Source: Gp13-AA77 sp036521995
GTDB lineage: Bacteria; Acidobacteriota; Terriglobia; UBA7540
Reading direction: 5' to 3'
Assembly (NCBI GenBank): GCA_036521995.1
Contig: DATDGR010000254.1
Location: forward strand, 1-13,367
DNA: 13,367 bases
The position numbers and the translations under genes are program-made. Below are positions 1 through 7,701 of the stretch, piece after piece (the stretch's first letter is position 1; the number at the start of each line of letters is the position of its first letter). The notes below the pieces were generated by a model. The model saw only the letters and a list, made by a program, of their open reading frames with translations. It did not search any database and was not told where the DNA came from.

Positions 1-6
1 GGGCAC

Positions 7-443
7 TTGATGCAACCGATTCACAGCTATAGGCCACGTCCCGCGAAGCTCGTCAGCCAGCCTCCGCAAAAGGTGAAGTGTTGTCTGGCATCAAAAACTT
101 GTCACTTTTGTTCAGATTCTGACCCAATCAGACGACTAGACAACGGTTGCAGCGACGACGACGGCAGCGGTAACTACGAGACCTATGCGCTTCTTTTCGT
201 CCAGAACAAGGCCGACGAGCCCCTCAGCGTCAACAACAACGACACTGGCGGCGCAGGGCACTGGATCGACATCCAAATTAACGGGTCCTTTCTCATCAAC
301 GGAAACCAGGGCGGTACCCACCACAACTTTAACTGGCCTCACTTTAATTGTTTAGCGGGCCAGAAATTAACGTGACTGCGCCTTCGGGCGCGGATTCCAA
401 CAGCGCATTCCTGTACTCGTTGGGAACGCACATCGTGCCATAA
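7..443 (+). pseudogene. Frameshifted gene for a small protein of unknown function
   Basis: An open frame from TTG 7 (ATG at 10) runs to TGA at 373-375 and gives 122 residues. The part from about residue 46 looks like a real, Asn/Gly-rich, beta-type protein (YETYALLFVQNKADEPL, GHWIDIQINGSF). The last residues before the stop look wrong. From 363 the next frame reads EINVTAPSGADSNSAFLY and then SLGTHIVP, stopping at TAA 441-443, and it keeps the same composition. One missing base near 362-363 (CCAG-GAAATT becoming CCAGAAATT) would join the two halves as ...NCLAGQ-EINVTAPSG.... The first ~45 residues are Cys/Arg-rich and unconvincing, so the true start may lie elsewhere or further upstream. I do not recognise the family. 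It could be a decayed gene or a sequencing error. Confidence 0.4.
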
Positions 444-570
444 CCTTTGTCCTGGGCAGGTTGTTGGAAGCGGGTTCAGCGTTGTCAACAGCCTGCTGCG
501 GGCGCTGTTCGCCACCGCGGTGGAAACGGTGATGCAGCCAGGTCAATCCGTTTGGAACAGGGAGGAAAGT

Positions 571-2073
571 ATGAGATCGAAGATCGTTAGTGGCATGCTA
601 ATAGGGCTGTTGGCCGTGTTGTCGATTGCGGCGGGGATACCCGCCCAGGATAGACTGGCCGCCCACGAGAAACCGGAACAACCCGGCTCCGCTGTGAGGT
701 TCAAGACATTATTTACCTTCGACAATGCCGACGGGGCCGAGCCGGAAGTTGCGCTTGTGCAGGGCACCGACGGGAATTTGTATGGCACAGCCTACGCCGG
801 CGGCCTCTATGACAATGGGACTGTCTTCAAGATCACTCCCCAGGGTGCGCTCACTACTATCTACAACTTCTGCGCCCAGACCAATTGCCCGGACGGCAAC
901 GAACCGGACGCGGCCCTGACTCTCGGGACCGATGGTAATTTTTACGGGACCACGTATTTTGGCGGAGCGAACGCAGACGCTTGCCAGACAGGCTGCGGTG
1001 TGGTCTTCAAGATCACGCCGGCGGGCGCCATGACCACGCTTTACAGCTTTTGCGCGCTGCCGGGTTGCGCGGACGGCGCCGCTCCGGGAGCGCTGGTTCA
1101 AGGCAACGACGGCAATTTCTATGGAACAATATTAGAGGGAGGCAGCGCCAACTGCGTGAATACTTGCGGCACCGTCTTCAAGATCACGCCCGCCGGTGTA
1201 CTCACCACGCTTTACAAGTTTACCGGTGCGGACGCGGGCGGTTACTACCCGAACTCTTTTGAACGCCTCGTTCAGGGCACGGACGGGAACTTCTATGGAA
1301 CGACCACCTTCGGAGGTCCAGCCAGCGGCTGCGGCGGCAGTACTTGCGGTACGGTCTTTAAGATCACGCCGGAAGGCGCACTCACCACCCTGTATAACTT
1401 CCAAGGTGGCGCCGGAGAAAGTGAGAATCCCGGCGGGGATCTGATTCAGGCTACCGACGGAAATTTCTACGGGAACGCGGGCGGAGGATACTTCAACTCC
1501 ACCTGTTTTGATAGCTGTGGAACAATCTTCAAAATGACCCCTGAAGGCGTGGTCACCACGCTCGTCAGTCTTGACGGCACCGATGGCGTTGGCCCTGTAG
1601 GGTTGATTCAGGCCACGAACGGCAATTTTTACATAGTCGCAGAAGGGGGTGGCCCTCATAACTCCGGCACCATTCTTGAGGTGACGCCCGAAGGCGTGGT
1701 GACGGTACTGCACGACTTCAGCAATGGCAGCGATGGCTCCTTCCCCTTTTCCGGCGTGGTTCAAGCTACCAATGGAACCTTCTACGGGGACACCGCGTCC
1801 GGGGGCACAATCTACAGCCTCTCTACCGGACTCGGTCCGTTCGTAGAATCGGTACCGACGGCCGGTAAGGCAGGAGGAACCGTCAAGATTCTGGGCAACA
1901 ATCTCAAGTTCGCCACGGGAGTCACGTTTAACGGCGTCGCGACTAGTTTCACCGCAAAGTCGGGCACGTACATCGAGGCCACCGTCCCGGCCGGCGCAAC
2001 CACCGGGCCCATCGTCGTTACCCTGCCGAGCGGCACCCTGACCAGCAATGTGAATTTTCAGGTGCTGCCGTAG
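571..2073 (+). CDS. Exported GloVer tandem-repeat protein with C-terminal IPT/TIG domain
   Basis: ATG 571 is preceded by a strong ribosome site, GGAGGAA at 561-567, and opens directly on a signal peptide (residues 1-26, MRSKIVSGMLIGLLAVLSIA..., likely cleaved near IPA-Q). The frame is open back to 520, but that start would put 17 residues in front of the signal. The 500-residue protein has seven copies of a ~50-residue unit (about 44-418). Each unit has a DGNFYGT-type strand, then GG, then GTVFKITPxGxLTTLYxF. The units decay toward the C-terminus (NGNFYIV, NGTFYGD). Residues ~423-500 look like an IPT/TIG immunoglobulin-like fold. Paired cysteines occur in most of the first five units, which suggests disulfides outside the cytosol. 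NCBI calls such proteins 'choice-of-anchor tandem repeat GloVer-containing'; they are common in Acidobacteria. The repeats probably form a beta-propeller-like surface or secreted protein. The ligand is unknown. Confidence 0.85.
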   Translation: MRSKIVSGMLIGLLAVLSIAAGIPAQDRLAAHEKPEQPGSAVRFKTLFTFDNADGAEPEVALVQGTDGNLYGTAYAGGLYDNGTVFKITPQGALTTIYNFCAQTNCPDGNEPDAALTLGTDGNFYGTTYFGGANADACQTGCGVVFKITPAGAMTTLYSFCALPGCADGAAPGALVQGNDGNFYGTILEGGSANCVNTCGTVFKITPAGVLTTLYKFTGADAGGYYPNSFERLVQGTDGNFYGTTTFGGPASGCGGSTCGTVFKITPEGALTTLYNFQGGAGESENPGGDLIQATDGNFYGNAGGGYFNSTCFDSCGTIFKMTPEGVVTTLVSLDGTDGVGPVGLIQATNGNFYIVAEGGGPHNSGTILEVTPEGVVTVLHDFSNGSDGSFPFSGVVQATNGTFYGDTASGGTIYSLSTGLGPFVESVPTAGKAGGTVKILGNNLKFATGVTFNGVATSFTAKSGTYIEATVPAGATTGPIVVTLPSGTLTSNVNFQVLP

Positions 2074-2104
2074 TTCTCTGAGTTTCCTTACGCGGTCGGC
2101 CTCG

Positions 2105-2113
2105 TGCTATGCT
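2105..2113 (+). promoter_or_regulatory. Possible extended -10 promoter
   Basis: TGC followed by TATGCT (2105-2113) fits an extended -10 element (TGn plus four of six bases of TATAAT). No convincing -35 lies at the right distance. It would give a leader of about 165 nt before the start at 2285. This is a weak call. Confidence 0.22.
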
Positions 2114-2284
2114 CCGGCAGCGCAACCCTGTTTCCCAAGGGCTGCGGCTCTTCTGCCCCACCGCCTAACAACCGCGGACCTTGCGAAACAGGTCTGCTGC
2201 TGACCGCGGTTGGCCAGCGCCCACCAGTCGGACCGCGCTCAGCCCAAGACCACCGCAAGACCACCGGCCCGCATCCAACCAACC

Positions 2285-3067
2285 ATGCAAGACGCCAGAA
2301 GGGTCCTCTGCGATAAGCGGAAGCTGGTCTTATCGTCCGGTTCCCTGGGTCTACTGGCTGTTCTGTTCGCGAGCAGCAGCACGCGGGGCCAGCAACCGGC
2401 GTCATCATCGGGATCTGTGTCCTCACCCCAGGAGAATGCCAAGCCCAGCCCGGAGGATCCCAAGTCCACCCAGCCGGTTGAGTTCAATAAGGACCGCATT
2501 CTCGGGGTAATTCCTAACTATCGGACGGTGGAGATCCCAACTCAGCACATTCAGCCCTTAAGCACCAAGGACAAGTTCCGGCTCGCGGCGTCGGACTCCT
2601 TCGACATTTACGCCTATCCCATCGCGGGCCTTTTTGCGGCGGCCGGCCAGGCTCAGAACGACCCCACGTCCTGGGGACAGGGTTGGGGCGCCTTTGGCAA
2701 GCGCTTTGCCGCGTCCTTTACCGATCAGACTTCCGAGAACATGATGACTGAAGCCGTTCTACCCACGCTGCTGAAACAGGACCCGCGCTATTTCCGTATG
2801 GGACAAGGCAGCTTCTTCAAGCGCACCGGCTATGCAATGAGCCGCATCTGGGTGACGCGCATGGACTCCGGGAACAAGATGTTCAATTTTTCAGAAATCC
2901 TGGGCGCCGGAGCGTCATCGGGAATTTCGAACTTATACTATCCCCCGGAAAACCGCACTCTCTCGGCTAACCTCAGCCGGTGGGGCATCCTGGTCGGCGA
3001 AGATACATTGTTCAATATTCTTAAGGAATATTGGCCGGACATGAAGGGAAAGCTCTTCAAGAAGTAG
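2285..3067 (+). CDS. Exported protein of an uncharacterised acidobacterial family
   Basis: From ATG 2285 the protein has 260 residues. It opens with a basic stretch and a hydrophobic core (KRKLVLSSGSLGLLAVLFAS, 11-30) and a likely cleavage near residues 34-37, so it should be exported. The open frame extends back to 2210, but that start adds 25 polar, Pro/Arg-rich residues in front of the signal peptide, so I prefer 2285. No clear ribosome site precedes it. After a Ser/Pro/Gln-rich linker (37-65) comes the conserved-looking body: DRILGVIPNYRTVEIP (70-85), a Gly/Ala-rich stretch with WGQGWGAFGKRFAASF (130-145), LKQDPRYFRMGQGSFFKR (163-180), and FNFSEILGAGASSGISNLYY (200-219). I remember this pattern from many paralogs in Acidobacteria genomes, none with a known function. 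An envelope location is inferred from the signal peptide and glycine-rich segments. Confidence 0.75.
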   Translation: MQDARRVLCDKRKLVLSSGSLGLLAVLFASSSTRGQQPASSSGSVSSPQENAKPSPEDPKSTQPVEFNKDRILGVIPNYRTVEIPTQHIQPLSTKDKFRLAASDSFDIYAYPIAGLFAAAGQAQNDPTSWGQGWGAFGKRFAASFTDQTSENMMTEAVLPTLLKQDPRYFRMGQGSFFKRTGYAMSRIWVTRMDSGNKMFNFSEILGAGASSGISNLYYPPENRTLSANLSRWGILVGEDTLFNILKEYWPDMKGKLFKK

Positions 3068-3162
3068 CCGTGCGCCGCCTCACCTGGAGGCTCGGCGACG
3101 TTTGTAAACTCGTCGGGGGCGGCTTAAGCACCGGTCTTCTGAAGCCGGCCTGCGGTGGAGCC

Positions 3163-3444
3163 ATGGGCTTGCTCCTCAAGGTGGAGTGTTACGCAGGGTA
3201 CAAGGCCGATGAACGGCCTCTGCGCTTCACTTTTGTCCCTTCCAGCGTGGCGCCTGACCACTCCTCCCGCCCAGAGGTGCGGGTCTACCAGGTCACCGAA
3301 ATGGTCGACCGCTGGTACGGCCCGGGCCACGAGTGCTTTAAGGTCCTCGCCCACGATCAGAACCTCTACGTCCTCCGCCACCATCTCGGCCAAGACAACT
3401 GGACTCTCGATTCCTTCCGGCGCGAAGGAGTGATTGAAGACTGA
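3163..3444 (+). CDS. Small conserved cytosolic protein of unknown function
   Basis: From ATG 3163 this encodes 93 residues starting MGLLLKVECYAGYKADERPL. The frame is open back to 3031, overlapping the previous gene. The extra residues do not resemble the rest, so ATG 3163 is preferred. GGTGGAG at 3154-3160 is a close, imperfect ribosome site. There is no signal peptide or membrane segment. The pattern VECYAGYKADERP, then VYQVTEMVDRWYGPGHECFK, then LYVLRHH and DNWTLDSF reads as a compact all-beta protein. I recall similar short proteins with a VECYxGYKADERP start in Acidobacteria and related phyla, all without an assigned function. It follows the exported protein gene by 95 bp on the same strand and could be co-transcribed with it. 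Confidence 0.65.
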   Translation: MGLLLKVECYAGYKADERPLRFTFVPSSVAPDHSSRPEVRVYQVTEMVDRWYGPGHECFKVLAHDQNLYVLRHHLGQDNWTLDSFRREGVIED

Positions 3445-3599
3445 GCGGTTGGGGGGTCGAACAAGAGCTGGACAACCTGGCTATTTCCCTTTCATCAATT
3501 GCCCGATCAGCCGATCACTGGTTCGCTCAGACTCTCAAACCGTCCAGGCGGTGATACCATATCCGGGCGACGAACCTTGACACGCGACCCGAGACCATC

Positions 3600-4562
3600 G
3601 TGAGCCTGGATCTGAAGAGCTACCTCGAGCGCTTCGCCGAAGTCTGCCAATCCAAATTCGGTCAGATCTATGATTTCGGCAGGCTCGAGAAGACCTTCGC
3701 CTACCTCCGCAGCGAACACCAGTGGCTGGCGGCCAAGCATGTTGAGAACGTCTTTGACCCCAGGAACACGCCCTTTGCCCGCTACTGGCCGCGGCCGAAC
3801 CTGAAGGAGCTCGACCAGATTCTGCGCCAGCAGCGCGTGCGGATGTCCCCTCTGCCCGCCGACCCGCGAAGCCTGATTCAGACGCTGCTCGCGGTCTTCC
3901 ATAACGTGGGCACGGCCTCGCTGATGCTGCGTTTCACCTATCCCGAGCTCTTCGGCGTCTTCAGCACGCCGGTGATCAACCTGCTGCAGATCCAGCGGCC
4001 CAGGAGCGTGGATCTCTACCTGGCGTACTGCGACGAGCTCCGCGTCTGGCAGGAGCACTTCCGCCTGCGGTCGGTGGCGGAGACGGAAACGGCACTGTGG
4101 ACCTACCAGCAACTGGCCTCGGACGAGCGCCTTTCAGGCAACGGGTTCGAGCAGGATGTCTGGATTCAGCGGCGGCGTCTCGCTCAGGTGCTCCGCCCGT
4201 TCTTGAAAAGCTACGGCGCCCTGGAGCTGGCGCGCATTCTGGCCGAAGAGAGCCCCAAGCTGGCAGGGATGATCGCCGGCCAGGAATACGAAAGGCTGCT
4301 GCGGGAGGCCGCCCGCCGCTTTTACCCGTCGTTTGACACCCAGCATAACCGCTGGGCTGACGCCTTGATCGACCTGATGGTGCAGAAAGGACATGTGGCC
4401 CTGGAGCAGAAGCCTATGCTGAACTGGATCTGGCGGCAGCGAAACAAAGCGATGCATCCGGGCGAAGAGCTCGACGCCATTGAAGTCGAAAGAATGATCG
4501 ACAGCGTGCAAAGTATCTGCAGCCGCTGGGAGCAGCGTCCCGCCAAGGGACGCGTGCCTTGA
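3600..4562 (+). CDS. Uncharacterised helical protein with a C-terminal HEPN-like R-x4-H motif
   Basis: GTG 3600 gives 320 residues. The upstream stretch has no clear ribosome site, so the start is uncertain. There is no signal peptide or membrane helix, and predicted content is mostly alpha-helical. The middle contains a distinctive block, LRFTYPELFGVFSTPVINLL (110-129), then VDLYLAYCDELRVWQEHF (137-154). The C-terminus has WIWRQRNKAMHPGEELDAIE (276-295). The R281-N-K-A-M-H286 spacing in a helical context matches the R-x4-6-H signature of HEPN domains, a superfamily of RNases and toxin-like or scaffold domains; DUF4145-type proteins carry a similar motif. No antitoxin-like gene is adjacent, the next gene is convergent, and no other defence gene is present. 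The HEPN assignment is inferred from one motif, and nuclease activity is not implied. I cannot name the family. Confidence 0.72.
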   Translation: MSLDLKSYLERFAEVCQSKFGQIYDFGRLEKTFAYLRSEHQWLAAKHVENVFDPRNTPFARYWPRPNLKELDQILRQQRVRMSPLPADPRSLIQTLLAVFHNVGTASLMLRFTYPELFGVFSTPVINLLQIQRPRSVDLYLAYCDELRVWQEHFRLRSVAETETALWTYQQLASDERLSGNGFEQDVWIQRRRLAQVLRPFLKSYGALELARILAEESPKLAGMIAGQEYERLLREAARRFYPSFDTQHNRWADALIDLMVQKGHVALEQKPMLNWIWRQRNKAMHPGEELDAIEVERMIDSVQSICSRWEQRPAKGRVP

Positions 4563-4680
4563 AGGACCTCCGACGGGGACCTGAATCCTCATACACAAAA
4601 ATGGGGTCCCGGATTGAACTTTAAGCTCAAGGCAAGAGTCAGCCGGCGAGACGCCCCGACCATCGGGCATGCTCCCTGGG

Positions 4681-6132
4681 TTAGTGCAGTCCCACTTGGC
4701 CTCGCACAGACTCGATCAGCTTGGCGGAGTCATAGCCGATTCCATCCTTGAACACGATCTCCACCTTTTCAATGTCATTGATATCGGCCGCCGGATTGCC
4801 GTGGATGACGGCCAGATCTGCAGATTTGCCGGGTGCGAGGGTTCCGATGAGATCCGCCTCGCCAAGAAACTGCGCGCCGTTGGCGGTTGCGATGTGGATG
4901 GCTTCGAGCGGCGTGAATCCGGCTTCCACCAGCAGCTCCACCTCACGCTGGTCGCCGAAACCCGGCAGCACGCCGCCGTAACCTGTGGGATCCTCGCCGG
5001 CCAGCAGCAAACCGCCGGCTTTGGCGAAATCGCGCTCGAATTGCATTTCCTTTCTCAGGTCCGAGGCGTTTTCGGCAGCAGCTTTTTCGCTGTTGCTGAA
5101 TCCGTCGCGACCGGACAAGTAATCGTAAAGTTCGGCGGGCGCCAGCGCCTCAAGAACGCGAGCCTGGAGCGGCGGACGCCCGGGGACAAAGGTCTCGAAG
5201 ACGGGCAGCGTCGAGGTCACGGCCACGCGGTGCGCCACCAGGTCGCGAATCATCTCCTGAACAAGTTGACTTTCCACGTCGAGGCTGGCGCGTGCCTTGA
5301 TGGATTCGGCCTGCGGCGGGCAGGTATCGGGGGCCTTGCCCGGAACGAACTCGGTGTCCACCTGCAGGCCGTGCTCGAGGTTGTCGATGCCGAGCGCAGC
5401 GGCCTCGCGAAAGCCTATCGAACACAAGTGGCCCGTGACTTTCAATCCCCGTGCGTGCGCAGCCGCGACGACGGCGGAGAGCTCAGCGCGGGTGATGTGC
5501 ATGTAGGCCTTGAAGGAAGTCGCGCCTTCGTCAGCCCAGTACTCGACCGTCTTGCGTGCGTCATCGGGCCCGCTGAGCTCGTGCATGTTCGGGGTGTAAG
5601 CCCCAGCTCCTTCCAGGTAAGGTCCGGTAACGTGGATCTTCGGACCGGGCGCTAGGCCCGAGTCGATCAGCTTCTTGATGGCAAGGTCGGTGTAAGGCTC
5701 GATGGCGCCCGTCGTGCGCAGGCTGGTTACGCCGCCGGCCAGGTACAGACGCGGCGCGGAATAGGCCAGTTCAGTGTATACCCGCGGCGCACCTCGAACG
5801 TTGACGCGAGGGGACGGATAAAACATGTGGTCGTGCATCCCGACCAGACCCGGGATAACTGTGTAGCCGCCCAGATCAAGAATTTTCGCGCCTGCTGGCG
5901 CCGGCGTGCTTGAGGAGCTTCCGACCGCCAGGATATGACTGCCCTGGATGGTCACCGTCTGGTCTTCTAAGGGCGCCGCACCCGTGCCATCGATCACCCG
6001 CACGTGCTCGATCGCGACTACGGGTGCGTCTATCCGGACGAAATCCTTCACACCTTCGCCAAGCTGGGCCTGCCCGTTGACAGTCCCGGCCCCCAAAACA
6101 AGGGCGAGAACCACCCGCAAGTGCTTTCGCAT
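4681..6132 (-). CDS. Exported metal-dependent amidohydrolase (imidazolonepropionase-like)
   Basis: The gene starts at ATG 6132-6130, with AAGGAGGG at 6144-6137 four bases upstream. The 483-residue protein has a signal peptide (MRKHLRVVLALVLGAGTVNG, 1-20). It then has the small beta domain of amidohydrolases (VRVIDGTGAAPLEDQTVTIQ) and VIPGLVGMHDH, whose H100 and H102 are the first metal ligands. K208 (TSFKAYMH) fits the carboxylated lysine bridging two metals, and H235 (VTGHLCS), H254 (NLEHG) and D381 (AGEDPTG) fit the remaining ligands and catalytic Asp. The C-terminal part is typical: EAIHIATANGAQFLG, then GTLAPGKSADLAVIHGNP. The full set of ligands suggests an active hydrolase of C-N bonds acting outside the cytoplasm. 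Relatives include Xaa-Pro and cyclic-imide hydrolases; the substrate cannot be read from sequence. It lies downstream of trpD on the same strand, but 319 bp away, so it may have its own promoter. Confidence 0.9.
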   Translation of the reverse strand: MRKHLRVVLALVLGAGTVNGQAQLGEGVKDFVRIDAPVVAIEHVRVIDGTGAAPLEDQTVTIQGSHILAVGSSSSTPAPAGAKILDLGGYTVIPGLVGMHDHMFYPSPRVNVRGAPRVYTELAYSAPRLYLAGGVTSLRTTGAIEPYTDLAIKKLIDSGLAPGPKIHVTGPYLEGAGAYTPNMHELSGPDDARKTVEYWADEGATSFKAYMHITRAELSAVVAAAHARGLKVTGHLCSIGFREAAALGIDNLEHGLQVDTEFVPGKAPDTCPPQAESIKARASLDVESQLVQEMIRDLVAHRVAVTSTLPVFETFVPGRPPLQARVLEALAPAELYDYLSGRDGFSNSEKAAAENASDLRKEMQFERDFAKAGGLLLAGEDPTGYGGVLPGFGDQREVELLVEAGFTPLEAIHIATANGAQFLGEADLIGTLAPGKSADLAVIHGNPAADINDIEKVEIVFKDGIGYDSAKLIESVRGQVGLH

Positions 6133-6451
6133 CGATCCCTCCTTTACTTCCTGACGACGTACAGGCTAATGTTTCGACACAGGGAGCACGGACGAGTTCC
6201 GGAGGGGCGTTGCCAGGATGAGCCGATCGTTCTGGAAAGCGGCGAGGCGGCTCTGATCCCGGATGTCGGTGCCAGGTAACCTATCGACTTGGAGCGCAGC
6301 CGACACTTTCAGAGTCCTAAGCCGGCATTTCAGTTACCTCGACCACAGTTGCGCTTACCGACATCCAAGTCGGTCAGCCCTCGGCCGCACAGAAGCTCCT
6401 CAATCTTAAGGAGTAGCTCTTCAAGAATCGCCAAGCAAGCACAGTGGCGGC
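6133..6451. other. 319-bp intergenic region between trpD and the amidohydrolase gene
   Basis: No convincing gene lies here. The short open frames have no family resemblance or ribosome site. The region holds the amidohydrolase ribosome site (6137-6144) and a cluster of overlapping inverted repeats at 6261-6374 (listed separately). It also has a small hairpin, CTCCT/AGGAG with an 8-nt loop (6396-6413), about 40 bp past the trpD stop. That hairpin lacks a T-tract and is a weak terminator candidate for trpD. Confidence 0.6.
6261..6374. repeat. Cluster of overlapping inverted repeats
   Basis: GGATGTCGGT (6261-6270) is complementary to ACCGACATCC (6357-6366). AGGTAAC (6274-6280) pairs with GTTACCT (6333-6339). 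CGACTTGGA (6285-6293) pairs with TCCAAGTCG (6364-6372). ACCGAC/GTCGGT (6357-6362 with 6369-6374) forms a local 6-bp hairpin with loop ATCCAA. The segment 6357-6374 therefore takes part in three alternative pairings that cannot form at once. It could be a structured leader, an attenuator-like element or a decayed palindromic repeat. The function is unknown. Confidence 0.5.
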
Positions 6452-7513
6452 TCAACGCTGGTGGCGGCGGGTGAAGTCTATCAACCGCGCCAGGTTTCTC
6501 AGGGCCGCGCCGGATTTGACGGTCTCGGCGGCCACGGCCACGCCTTCGGTCAAAGTCCTGGCGCGTTCCGCGATCACCAAGGCTGCCGACGTGTTCACCA
6601 GCACCGCATCGCGATAGGGCAGACAGGGGCCTGGCGCGCCCTCCAGCACCTGCCTAAGGATGCGGGCGTTGGTGGCGGCGTCGCCGCCTTGAATCGCCGC
6701 CGTGCCGGCCCGCACCACCCCGAAGTCTTCCGGCGAGAGATCGCGGGTCGCGATCCCTCCAGAGGCTAGTTCCGACACGCGCGTGGTCCCGGTCGTGGAG
6801 ATTTCGTCCATGCCGTCCCAGGCGGTCACCACCATCGCGCGGCGTGTCCCAAGCAAGGCCAGCGCCTCAGCCATGGTCTCGGTGCGCGCGTGGTCGAAAA
6901 CGCCGCTGAGCTGGACGCTAGCTTGAAGCGGATTGGTAAGTGGGCCAAGCAGGTTGAACACCGTCTTGGTCTTGAGCGCTCGCCGGGCGTCCATCACGTG
7001 TCGGGTCGAGGCGTGATGCTGGGGCGCGAAGAGGAACACCACTCCGGCGGTTTCCAGGCACTCGGCGATGCGCTCCGGCGGCAGCTCGATGGCGACGCCC
7101 AGCGCTTCGAGCACGTCGGCGCTGCCGCAGCGGCTCGAGATCGAGCGGTTGCCGTGCTTGGCCACGCGCACGCCGGCGGCAGCCGCCACCAGCGCCGTGG
7201 CGGTAGAGACGTTGAAGGTCCCGAGGCCATCGCCACCGGTCCCGCAAGTGTCGAGCAGGGGTCCGGCGCCGTGGAGGCTCGCCAGATCTACACCGGCCTG
7301 CGCCAGCATCTCCGCCGCCCGCCCACGCATCACTTCGGCGAAACCGACCAACACGTCCACCGTCTCGCCTCGGTCGCGCAGGGCAATGAGAAACTTGATG
7401 ATCTGCGAGTTGGGGACCGTGCCGGAGAGCAGTTCGCCCATCACCTCGCGCGCTTCAGCGCGGGTGAGGAGCTGAGCTGATTCGAGCTTTTCCGTAGCCC
7501 CGGTGATTGTCAC
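6452..7513 (-). CDS. trpD: Anthranilate phosphoribosyltransferase
   Basis: TrpD joins anthranilate to PRPP, the second committed step of tryptophan synthesis, in the cytosol. The start is GTG 7513-7511, with GAGG at 7521-7518 four bases upstream. The protein has 353 residues, slightly above the usual ~340. The family signatures are intact: an N-terminal helical domain with GELLSGTVPNSQIIKFLIAL, the PRPP loop DTCGTGGDGLGTFNVSTA (88-105), KHGNRSISSRCGSADVLE (119-136), and the Mg-binding D236-E237 in WDGMDEIS. The glycosyltransferase class III fold continues to the end. The PRPP and metal residues I can check are present, so it should be active. No other trp gene is in view, so the pathway is split in this genome. 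The gene is divergent from sucC and may share its 188-bp control region. Confidence 0.97.
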   Translation of the reverse strand: MTITGATEKLESAQLLTRAEAREVMGELLSGTVPNSQIIKFLIALRDRGETVDVLVGFAEVMRGRAAEMLAQAGVDLASLHGAGPLLDTCGTGGDGLGTFNVSTATALVAAAAGVRVAKHGNRSISSRCGSADVLEALGVAIELPPERIAECLETAGVVFLFAPQHHASTRHVMDARRALKTKTVFNLLGPLTNPLQASVQLSGVFDHARTETMAEALALLGTRRAMVVTAWDGMDEISTTGTTRVSELASGGIATRDLSPEDFGVVRAGTAAIQGGDAATNARILRQVLEGAPGPCLPYRDAVLVNTSAALVIAERARTLTEGVAVAAETVKSGAALRNLARLIDFTRRHQR

Positions 7514-7538
7514 ACGACCTCGATTTCAGCCGTTCGCA

Positions 7539-7567
7539 TTGCCTTTTGCCTGCCTGTTTCCTATACT
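7539..7567 (+). promoter_or_regulatory. Sigma-70-type promoter for the sucCD-ndk operon
   Basis: TTGCCT (7539-7544, four of six) and TATACT (7562-7567, five of six) are separated by exactly 17 bp and point toward sucC. Transcription would start near 7574, leaving a leader of about 128 nt before ATG 7702. The site lies in the trpD/sucC divergent region. On the opposite strand TAGAAT (7597-7592) is a possible -10 for trpD, but I see no matching -35. Confidence 0.55.
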
Positions 7568-7701
7568 GGCTTATCAAAGAAGCCGAATCCCATTCTAACG
7601 TGCGCGTTCTCTCGGGTGGGAATCGTTCGTGTGGCCCGATGAGAGTGTTTTCGAAGTTCTGACAAGGGCTGGCCCGGACGGTTGGCAACTGACGACCAAT
7701 A

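Noticed and set aside
2210..2284. Upstream in-frame extension of the exported protein gene at 2285
   Set aside because: It would bury the signal peptide behind 25 Pro/Arg/Gln-rich residues, and the extension has no matching composition.
4576..4610. GGGACC/GGTCCC inverted repeat in the convergent gap before 4681
   Set aside because: A 6-bp stem with a 23-nt loop and no T-tract is too weak to call a terminator.
4669..5655. 328-residue plus-strand frame opposite the amidohydrolase gene
   Set aside because: It mirrors the amidohydrolase codons, has no recognisable domain, and the opposite strand has a complete catalytic set, signal peptide and ribosome site.
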